Origin: an uncultured Lachnospiraceae bacterium
Lineage (GTDB): Bacteria; Bacillota; Clostridia; Lachnospirales; Lachnospiraceae
Direction of reading: 5' to 3'
Length of the DNA stretch: 10,712 nt
NCBI GenBank assembly: GCA_902797565.1
Contig: CADBTO010000135.1
Location: 1-10,712, forward strand
This document shows, piece after piece, positions 4,983-10,712 of this stretch. The notes under the pieces were generated by a model. It was not told the DNA's origin. It ran no database searches and was given only the letters and a program-made list of their open reading frames with translations. Position numbers and translations under genes: made by a program. Positions within the stretch are counted from its first letter, which is position 1, and every line of letters starts with the position of its first letter.

Positions 4983-5681
4983 CTACGTGATATAGTTGAA
5001 TTCTATTTCCACTTCATTTCCATACACGCTCCGAAAATGTGCTTCCAGCAAAGACCGGATCCTCTCATCCGACTGCTGGAGCAGCTGGCTGTTCTCCACC
5101 TTCTCGGCCTGCTTCTCCTGCGCCTGCACATTGACATCTTTGTAATCATTGATATCCACCGGATTAAAAATATTGTTTTTGACATAATAGATATGCAGGC
5201 TGTCCTGTATCGTATGGTTGTCAAGAATCTGAGAATGCGGTAAGTTGATTGAAACTCCCTTCACCTTCCCGTCTTCATCCTCGATTTCTGAAAATCCTAT
5301 ATTTTCTCCATTTATGCCAATTTTTACCACGCCATCAATCGTCGCAATAAACTCATTATCCGTAAGTGGGATCGCGAAATCACCCATCATACTGACATTC
5401 GAAAATTCCAGCACTTCTGTATAGTCCAATTCATACGCAGCATACTCCGAAATCTGACGGATCTGCTCCCGCAGGGTTTCCGCCGACATTTCGTGCGCCG
5501 AAAGTTCCCCCACTTCCTTCTTCAAAATGCGGTTATCCGCATAGAGCTGGATTGAAACAAATCCAAGCACTAGAATAACTGCAAAAAGCACAAGATTTCG
5601 CCACAGCTTCGGCAGATAATCGGTCAAAATATGTTTCCATACAGATGCGACAGATTCCTTCTTTGTATGATCCTCATTCAT
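4983..5681 (-). CDS. DUF4230 domain membrane protein
   Basis: The 232-residue protein has a short basic cytoplasmic N-terminus, one membrane helix at about 28-47 (NLVLFAVILVLGFVSIQLYA) and a C-terminal domain outside the membrane. The middle (about 70-215) resembles DUF4230: EYAAYELDYTEVLEFSNV, then IATIDGVVKIGIN and a VKGVSINLPHSQI strand. DUF4230 has no settled function. A Gln/Glu-rich stretch (about 185-205) may be helical. The start is the ATG at 5679-5681, with GAGGTGG six bases upstream; an in-frame TTG five codons earlier is less likely. The gene overlaps the stop of the AmmB-AmmA gene by eight bases, so the two are translationally linked and probably act in one process. A bidirectional terminator lies about 50 bases downstream. 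The family call rests on remembered sequence pattern. Confidence 0.72.
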   Translation of the reverse strand: MNEDHTKKESVASVWKHILTDYLPKLWRNLVLFAVILVLGFVSIQLYADNRILKKEVGELSAHEMSAETLREQIRQISEYAAYELDYTEVLEFSNVSMMGDFAIPLTDNEFIATIDGVVKIGINGENIGFSEIEDEDGKVKGVSINLPHSQILDNHTIQDSLHIYYVKNNIFNPVDINDYKDVNVQAQEKQAEKVENSQLLQQSDERIRSLLEAHFRSVYGNEVEIEFNYIT

Positions 5682-7023
5682 GCCGAACCACCTCAAAACG
5701 GAACAGATCTACATCCTCATCATAGATCGAGATCCCCGCCTTCTGTTTTGCAATCGAAAGCTGCTGCTCCACCGTATCCACGCCATCCAAATCCGGCAGA
5801 AGCAACCCCCGCCGCATCCCTTTCTGGACAATCACACCATATCGTTTCACATCCAGTTCTGCTGGCGAAGCGACAGGCTCTGCCTCCGAAAGAATGTCTA
5901 CATTGATTTCCAGCGCATCCAGTTCTTCCGGACCAATCGGATCAAAGCGAGGATCCCTGGTAGAAGCAGACACCGCATTCTCAATAATTTCCCATGCCAC
6001 ATTCTGCTGGACCGGCGCAATCGTACCGATACAGCCCCGAAGCAGCCCCCGTTCATGGATGGACACGAATGCACCCGCCCGCTTCTGCTCCATTTCCTCC
6101 GGAATCGACTCCGGCTCGTAGTATTTTCCCGTTTTCACATAGCTTTCCACAGACTTTCGTGCCAGTGCCACATAAGGATCCTCTTCTTTGTTGACCTTTT
6201 CTTCCACTTTTATACTTCCTTTCACTTCAAACGTTGCAAATCCATAACCAACGCCAAAAGTTGCCTCGTGCGAAAGCACTTTGTGCTCAATTTTCTTATC
6301 CTTTATCGCACCATACATGATACAAAAGGATCGATGCCCGCACTCCTGTGCCTTCTCCAAAAAGCCTTCGTCAAACTTCAGCAGCTTTGAAAGGTCTCCT
6401 GATTCCAGAACCTGCATCAGTTTTTCATCATACTCCGGGCCTTCCGGTGAAAGCCCATATGGCCCATCTTTTTTCTGACAATGGGACAGATCCCCGCTCG
6501 CCACAAAGACCACCTTCCGCCCCAGCTTGTCACAGACCTCTGAAATCAGCTCCCCGAATCTCATATGCAGGTTCAAATCCAGCCCGGACAGTCCAATCCG
6601 TACCAGCTTGTAGTTTTTATAGCATTGATTGATGAAATAAAGCGGCACCGTCGTCCCATGATCGGTATCCAGGGAAGCGGCCATTTCTCCCATCGTTCCC
6701 GCCGGAAAATGGGCATGCGCTGCAACCCGGTCGATCTCTTCCGCAAGTTCTTCATCATATTCTGCTGATATTTGCACCTGTGGCGCGCGAAATCTGGCAA
6801 AACTTCCCCTCGCCCCCTTCCCCGGTGAAATATGGAAGTAGTCCTGATACATCATACTGTGCGGAGACGTCAGCACAATGGTTTCCGGCTCCATCCGCGC
6901 AATAAACTCTGCCGCTTCCCGATAGGAATCCAGCGTTCTCTGGATTGCCCGCTCCTCCCCCTTTCCAATCTCCGGCACCGCAATCGGGGGATGCGGCACG
7001 ATGACGCCTGCAATAATACCCAT
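5674..7023 (-). CDS. AmmeMemoRadiSam system protein AB: Memo-like (AmmB) fused to AMMECR1 (AmmA)
   Basis: This 449-residue protein joins two domains. Residues about 1-265 are Memo-like, related to class III extradiol dioxygenases (LigB fold). Candidate metal or active-site residues are His11 (VPHPPI), His55 (TSPHS), His122 (DTDHGTTVPL), Asp178 and His181 (ASGDLSH). Residues about 283-447 are AMMECR1-like, with the signature LRGCIG at 329-334, DPRF at 357-360 and ALEINVDIL. In bacteria these two are usually encoded with a radical SAM enzyme in the so-called AmmeMemoRadiSam system, whose reaction is not well defined. No radical SAM gene lies beside it here. The start is ATG 7021-7023, with GGAGG seven bases upstream. 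It leads an operon with the DUF4230 gene, which it overlaps by eight bases. The family call is strong; the biological role is open. Confidence 0.9.
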   Translation of the reverse strand: MGIIAGVIVPHPPIAVPEIGKGEERAIQRTLDSYREAAEFIARMEPETIVLTSPHSMMYQDYFHISPGKGARGSFARFRAPQVQISAEYDEELAEEIDRVAAHAHFPAGTMGEMAASLDTDHGTTVPLYFINQCYKNYKLVRIGLSGLDLNLHMRFGELISEVCDKLGRKVVFVASGDLSHCQKKDGPYGLSPEGPEYDEKLMQVLESGDLSKLLKFDEGFLEKAQECGHRSFCIMYGAIKDKKIEHKVLSHEATFGVGYGFATFEVKGSIKVEEKVNKEEDPYVALARKSVESYVKTGKYYEPESIPEEMEQKRAGAFVSIHERGLLRGCIGTIAPVQQNVAWEIIENAVSASTRDPRFDPIGPEELDALEINVDILSEAEPVASPAELDVKRYGVIVQKGMRRGLLLPDLDGVDTVEQQLSIAKQKAGISIYDEDVDLFRFEVVRHE

Positions 7024-7071
7024 ACATAATCCTCCATATCTTCTAACGTCGCTTCTGAAATCTCTGTTTCC

Positions 7072-7100
7072 ATCATAGCACCCTTTTCCAAAAAGGGCAA
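7072..7100 (-). promoter_or_regulatory. Extended -10 promoter of the ammAB-DUF4230 operon
   Basis: The minus strand reads TTGCCC (7095-7100), 17 bases, then TATGAT (7072-7077), preceded by TGC so that an extended -10 (TGnTATGAT) is formed. The predicted start near 7065 gives a leader of about 40 nt. Confidence 0.65.
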
Positions 7101-7329
7101 ACCAAACTCCCGGAATTCCTGCGCCATCGCCCTAACACGATAGGATTGTCATATACACTTCTGGAAATTAAGAAAATTATATAATTATTGCTTGAAACTC
7201 TATGCAAAAACACGTATCCTAATACATAGAAACAGATTGTCCATTATCTCGCGGCCACAGCCTTGTTCCAAACAGTGAACGGCTCGGTCAAAAATCGTAT
7301 GAACAAGAATAAAAAAAGGGGAAAGAAAC
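7101..7329. other. Intergenic region upstream of the FIST gene
   Basis: No gene is supported here. It holds a 12-bp AT palindrome AATTATATAATT (7175-7186) just before the FIST promoter. It also holds a 7-bp inverted repeat CTTGTTC/GAACAAG (7262-7268 and 7301-7307) in the leader, whose right arm ends 22 bases before the FIST start. A short minus-strand frame reaching into the ammAB start has no supporting signals. Confidence 0.55.
7192..7220 (+). promoter_or_regulatory. Promoter of the FIST-chemoreceptor operon
   Basis: TTGAAA (7192-7197) and TATCCT (7215-7220) are 17 bases apart, matching sigma-A at 5/6 and 4/6. The leader would be about 100 nt. An AT-rich stretch and palindrome immediately upstream could act as an UP element or operator. 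I see no sigma-28 type motility promoter. Confidence 0.5.
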
Positions 7330-8382
7330 ATGAAACAAATGGTTGGAATGAGCCCTTCCGGAGATCTTCGAGCCGCAGCTGGAAACATCCGGAATCCTGA
7401 TCTGGTACTGATGTTCGCAAATGACGGGAAGCTGGAAAAACATGCAGAAGAACTTGAAACCTTCTTCCCTGGCGTTCCGAGCATCGGCTGTATTGCTATG
7501 GCATATGACACAAAAACGGTCGAAAAAGGTGTCGTGCTGGTCGGATTCAGCGGAGTAAAAGCAAAAGCAAACGTATTGGAACACGTTTCCACGATGCCCG
7601 CCCGGAAGATCTATCGAATGGAGGATGACATCCGTTCGATAGCACCTGGGAATGGCGATACAGCCGTCATTGATTTTTGTACCGGGAATGACGCGCTTGC
7701 ACTCAGTACCGTCCATAACCTGCTGAAAAAGAAACACATCCAGCTTATGGGAGGCACTGGAGACGGAGGAAAGGTTTCCGTCAATGGCAAAGTATACGAA
7801 GATGCCTATGCCTATGCCTGCGTGAAAAACCAGGGCGGAAAAGTCCGCGTATACAAAGAAAATATCTATCAGCCAAAAGATGATAGCCGTCTGGTTGCTT
7901 CCAGAACAGACAAAAAGAAGTATTTTATGGGCGAATTGAATGGCCGCTCTGCCAAACAGGTATATATGGACAAGCTGGGTATCCGGGAGTCCGACATCAC
8001 AAAGCAGACTTTCCAGAATCCCTTTGGAAAACTGATCGGAGAAGACATCCGCATCATCTCGATCAAAGAAGTATCCGGGAATGGCCTTGCCTGCTACCGT
8101 CAGGTGAATGACTCCGATGTGCTGGCACTGCTTGAACGGCGGGATCTGGACGAAACCTTTCAGGAAACCACAAATCGGATCCGGCAGGATTTCCGGAAAA
8201 TATCAGGCATCTTCTCCGTGAACTGCCTGTTCCGCTATCTTTTATTCACAGACAAAGGCATATGGAACAATTATCTGAAGACTATGGCTGCATTAGGAAA
8301 CCATTGCGGATTTATTGGGTATGGGGAGCATCTGAATGACCAGTTCGTGAACCAGACAATGACCTGCGTTGTGTTTGAATAG
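7330..8382 (+). CDS. FIST N- and C-terminal domain protein (predicted cytosolic sensor)
   Basis: This 350-residue protein has no signal peptide or membrane segment. Residues about 20-175 fit the FIST N domain: [10 protein letters not shown] near the start, then [21 protein letters not shown] and [20 protein letters not shown], a Gly-rich loop typical of the family. Residues about 190-345 fit FIST C, with [15 protein letters not shown] and [12 protein letters not shown], and NCLFRYLLF and [17 protein letters not shown] near the end. FIST domains are thought to bind small molecules, perhaps amino acids, in signalling proteins. GGGGAAAG lies six bases before the ATG. The chemoreceptor gene follows after 29 bases, so the two form one operon, and FIST is probably the input unit for that receptor. 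The ligand is unknown. Confidence 0.85.
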   Translation: MKQMVGMSPSGDLRAAAGNIRNPDLVLMFANDGKLEKHAEELETFFPGVPSIGCIAMAYDTKTVEKGVVLVGFSGVKAKANVLEHVSTMPARKIYRMEDDIRSIAPGNGDTAVIDFCTGNDALALSTVHNLLKKKHIQLMGGTGDGGKVSVNGKVYEDAYAYACVKNQGGKVRVYKENIYQPKDDSRLVASRTDKKKYFMGELNGRSAKQVYMDKLGIRESDITKQTFQNPFGKLIGEDIRIISIKEVSGNGLACYRQVNDSDVLALLERRDLDETFQETTNRIRQDFRKISGIFSVNCLFRYLLFTDKGIWNNYLKTMAALGNHCGFIGYGEHLNDQFVNQTMTCVVFE

Positions 8383-8411
8383 GATCATTCATTATTTCAG
8401 GGGAGAAAAAT

Positions 8412-9386
8412 ATGTTTTGGAGAAGAAAAACAGAATTGCCGGAAGCCGCGCAAAGCCAGGCAGTTCCTCTTGCCGGCCTTCCGCGTGAAGATATCCGTGC
8501 ACTGGAATACATCACAGACAGCGTCTCGGAATTACAAAAAGAACTGCAGCAAAACGAGGTCAATTCCCTATCCGAATTACATGCAGTGGAAAATTCTTTT
8601 GACGATGTGATGAAGAGCAATACCCATATGAAAGAGTCCATCGAATCTTTCCAGGAAGTGTTCGAGCAAGTACGCGAAAGTACCTCAAAAATTGATACCG
8701 TCAAATCCAACATTGTCCAATCTGTGGAAACCGCCCAGCAAAAAGTGGGTGAACTCAAAAGCAACTCTCTGGAAGTATCTCAGAGTTTTGAAAGCATGCA
8801 GGATATCTTTGACGAATTCAAGCATACCGTCAGTGAAATTTCGGACTGCATGGGACAAATTGTTGGCATCGCAGACCAGACGAACCTGCTGGCATTGAAC
8901 GCTTCCATCGAAGCAGCTCGCGCAGGAGAAGAAGGCCGGGGCTTTGCTGTCGTGGCGAATGAGGTAAAGAATCTCGCAGAAGAAATCAAAGTGCTGGTCA
9001 AAAACGTGGACGAAAGCATTCAGCAAGCGGAAAAACATACAGATGCGCTGAGCGAGAGCATCACGCGCTCCATCGCTGCAATGGATGAAAGCATGCACAG
9101 CGTGGATGAAACAAATACAACCTTCGCAGAAATCATCGAAAACGCCAGCCAGACTGAAAACGTACAGGCAGAGATCCTGGACGCAACCGATGCCGCTGGA
9201 CGGGAAATCAACGGGATCAGCGGCTCGTTTGACCAGATCAATTCAGACTACAAGGCACTGCTCGCACATCTCGTGCAAGTTAATGACTTTGGGACAATGA
9301 AGAGCAGCTCGTTTGAAAGTATGGATAATATGCTTTCACAGATTATGCCGATTGTCAATGGAAAAAGCGGGACACGCCGGGCATAG
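8412..9386 (+). CDS. Soluble methyl-accepting chemotaxis protein (cytoplasmic chemoreceptor)
   Basis: This 324-residue, almost entirely helical protein has the chemoreceptor signalling tip at about 150-190: [18 protein letters not shown], then [17 protein letters not shown]. That is the part that contacts the CheA kinase and CheW. Long coiled-coil arms lie on either side (about 30-145 and 190-310). There is no membrane helix, HAMP or recognisable sensory domain, so it is cytosolic and has no input domain of its own. The short N-terminus [12 protein letters not shown] is basic then acidic. The C-terminus ends TRRA with no NWETF-type tether for CheR/CheB. GGGGAG lies five to seven bases before the ATG. 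The upstream FIST gene is the natural sensory partner. It may control a kinase pathway other than motility; no che genes are in view. Confidence 0.92.
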   Translation: MFWRRKTELPEAAQSQAVPLAGLPREDIRALEYITDSVSELQKELQQNEVNSLSELHAVENSFDDVMKSNTHMKESIESFQEVFEQVRESTSKIDTVKSNIVQSVETAQQKVGELKSNSLEVSQSFESMQDIFDEFKHTVSEISDCMGQIVGIADQTNLLALNASIEAARAGEEGRGFAVVANEVKNLAEEIKVLVKNVDESIQQAEKHTDALSESITRSIAAMDESMHSVDETNTTFAEIIENASQTENVQAEILDATDAAGREINGISGSFDQINSDYKALLAHLVQVNDFGTMKSSSFESMDNMLSQIMPIVNGKSGTRRA

Positions 9387-9391
9387 TCAAA

Positions 9392-9411
9392 CATAACCAG
9401 GCATAACCAGG
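9392..9411 (+). repeat. Short tandem duplication after the chemoreceptor gene
   Basis: CATAACCAGG occurs twice in direct succession (9392-9401 and 9402-9411), a few bases after the stop codon and before the terminator. It looks like a small replication slippage event. Confidence 0.7.
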
Positions 9412-9420
9412 AAATATAAA

Positions 9421-9452
9421 CCGATCTGCGTATTCCGCGCAAATCGGCTTTT
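9421..9452. terminator. Bidirectional terminator between the chemoreceptor and nuclease-like genes
   Basis: CCGATCTGCG (9421-9430) pairs with CGCAAATCGG (9438-9447) with one mismatch. CTTTTCT follows on the plus strand and TTTATATTTCC on the minus strand, so it can end both converging transcripts. Confidence 0.75.
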
Positions 9453-9512
9453 CTGCTGTCAAGCTGCGCTTGCGCCGCTTCCACATTCACGAGCGGCCCG
9501 CACCCGTCCTGC

Positions 9513-10712
9513 TCATTCCTCCCCCTGGATTCGCTCGATCCTGCACCCGTGCTCCTTCGTCCGCGTATTATAATTGATCCCGACCAGCACGATCTCTCTG
9601 CTATAGCTTTCCAGTACGCTAGGATAATGTCTCTCCCGTATCTGGGCAAGCGCCCCATCCTCTGTCTGATTCCATTTCAATTCCACCACCATTGCCGGCA
9701 GCGGCGACCTGCGCTTCGGAATGAAGACCAGATCTGCAATCCCTTTCCCGGACGGCAGTTCCTCCACTTTCGCATACTGCTCCACGCAGGCAATATACGC
9801 CAGTTTCACCACGGACCGAAGCGCCTGCTCGTTATTGTAGAACATCGGCGCATACTCCGTCTCCCGCACTTCCTGAATCCGCCGCGCCACCGCATCCTCG
9901 TCCCCGGCGATCGTGTCCTCCAAAAGCTTCCGAGACTTTTGGGCTAGTTCTCCCAGCCCCGTGTTCCCTTTCTCACGCAGAAGGTATACGAACTCCGTGC
10001 GCACCTCTTCGTTCGGAATCCTTGCATAAGTTACAGGACTTCTTGAAATCCCGTCCACCACTTCCCCAGGCTCCACCTCATAGGTCAGGTAGCCCAGATG
10101 AATGAGCAGCGTGAGCGCGTCATCCTTGTACTCGAACGTCACCGTATCGTTGCGGAATGTACCCGGATCCACCTCAATCCGTTCCCCCGCAATCAGAAGC
10201 GCAATATCTTCCCGCAGCCCGTCCAGGTCCAACGCGACATATGTCTTCAGCGCATCTATGGAAGACGTCTGCTTCCAATAGGACTGGAATTTCCTCCGCT
10301 GCATCACCTTCATCACAGAATAGGGGTTGTACACGGAATGCGCTTCCCCTGCTGTATAGCCATCATACCAGTATTTCGCTGCCTCGAAAGAAAGCCCATG
10401 CTTCTCACACAGACTACGGACTTCCGCCTCATTGAACCCCACATAATCCGCAAATTGTTCCGGTTCAAAAATCGTATATTCATCAAAATCTGATATTGCG
10501 GATTGTGATCCGTCCTTTTTGACCGGCAGGATGCCCGTCATATATGCCGCTGCAAAAATCTTCGATGTCGTGCCGCTGCTTTTGAACAACATCCGTAGGA
10601 ATTTCAGATATTCCCTTTGGATTTGGGGCTGCTCTCGAATAGGTGCATCCCATTCGTCTATGATCATCACAACCTGGTTGCCTGTATATTCAACCATATT
10701 TATCAGCAGGTC
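9513..10712 (-). CDS. AAA-ATPase-like / PD-(D/E)XK nuclease-like protein (N-terminus outside window)
   Basis: The visible part is 399 residues ending at TGA 9513-9515; the frame is open to the window edge, so the start and the Walker A region are missing. Family members usually have about 520-570 residues, so roughly 130-170 are missing. Near the left end of the visible protein, VVMIIDEWDAPI is a Walker B motif of the AAA-ATPase-like family, followed by YMTGILPVK and later YWYDGY and NPYSVM, both typical of it. The C-terminal part carries the PD-(D/E)XK signature: ADLVFIP followed by MVVELKW, giving the Asp and the Glu-x-Lys. The genes are very common and often multi-copy in Lachnospiraceae and Bacteroidetes, and their biological role is not settled; a defence or mobile-element link has been suspected. 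It converges with the chemoreceptor gene and shares a terminator with it. Confidence 0.85.
   Translation of the reverse strand, partial: DLLINMVEYTGNQVVMIIDEWDAPIREQPQIQREYLKFLRMLFKSSGTTSKIFAAAYMTGILPVKKDGSQSAISDFDEYTIFEPEQFADYVGFNEAEVRSLCEKHGLSFEAAKYWYDGYTAGEAHSVYNPYSVMKVMQRRKFQSYWKQTSSIDALKTYVALDLDGLREDIALLIAGERIEVDPGTFRNDTVTFEYKDDALTLLIHLGYLTYEVEPGEVVDGISRSPVTYARIPNEEVRTEFVYLLREKGNTGLGELAQKSRKLLEDTIAGDEDAVARRIQEVRETEYAPMFYNNEQALRSVVKLAYIACVEQYAKVEELPSGKGIADLVFIPKRRSPLPAMVVELKWNQTEDGALAQIRERHYPSVLESYSREIVLVGINYNTRTKEHGCRIERIQGEE

Noticed and set aside
5682..5696. TTG start five codons upstream for the DUF4230 gene
   Set aside because: The GAGGTGG before the ATG at 5681 is within these codons and is well placed for that ATG.
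6870..7127. Minus-strand frame starting upstream of the ammAB gene
   Set aside because: It overlaps ammAB in another frame and would begin upstream of the predicted promoter. Its C-terminal part is a shadow of the real gene.
9461..9480. Small hairpin-like stretch AAGC-GCGC-GCGC-GCTT
   Set aside because: The central loop would be only two bases and no U-tract follows. The terminator at 9421-9452 already serves both genes.

Overview
The window looks like a chromosomal segment of a Gram-positive anaerobe of the Clostridia, most likely a Lachnospiraceae-type bacterium. The grounds are clear Shine-Dalgarno (SD) sequences, U-tract terminators, a two-subunit transketolase, a fused AmmB-AmmA protein and an AAA-ATPase-like/PD-(D/E)XK protein of a kind common in that group. 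Species cannot be read from the sequence. There are no rRNA or tRNA genes, insertion sequences or CRISPR arrays.

Layout. (1) 1-509, minus: 5' part of a secreted or membrane-anchored fibronectin-III-like protein, cut by the window edge. (2) About 558-917: a compact locus with the architecture of a type I toxin-antitoxin module. It has a 32-residue membrane peptide on the minus strand (659-757), its own promoter and a long leader, and a predicted plus-strand antisense RNA ending at a hairpin that overlaps the toxin stop codon. (3) 1055-3795, minus: araD-like epimerase, then the transketolase N- and C-terminal subunits. The araD-to-transketolase gap is filled by two 84-bp direct repeats around a nested hairpin. 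(4) 4131-4793, plus: a divergently transcribed ribulose-phosphate 3-epimerase. The intergenic region holds two divergent sigma-A-type promoters and twin inverted repeats just downstream of the araD start point. (5) 4983-7023, minus: a fused AmmB-AmmA (Memo/AMMECR1) gene overlapping a DUF4230 membrane protein gene, with an extended -10 promoter. (6) 7330-9386, plus: a FIST-domain sensor and a soluble methyl-accepting chemotaxis protein. (7) 9513-10712, minus: an AAA-ATPase-like/PD-(D/E)XK protein truncated at its N-terminus by the window edge.

How the genes work together. AraD, Rpe and transketolase all make or use D-xylulose-5-phosphate, so region 3-4 is a pentose-phosphate hub whose araD side is probably repressor-controlled. 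FIST and the chemoreceptor are probably a ligand-binding and signalling pair acting in trans inside the cell. The AmmAB protein is normally partnered by a radical SAM enzyme, which is not next to it here; its immediate partner is DUF4230. The most system-like unlabelled feature is the small toxin-antisense locus. The araD/transketolase repeats and the araD operators are the next most interesting.
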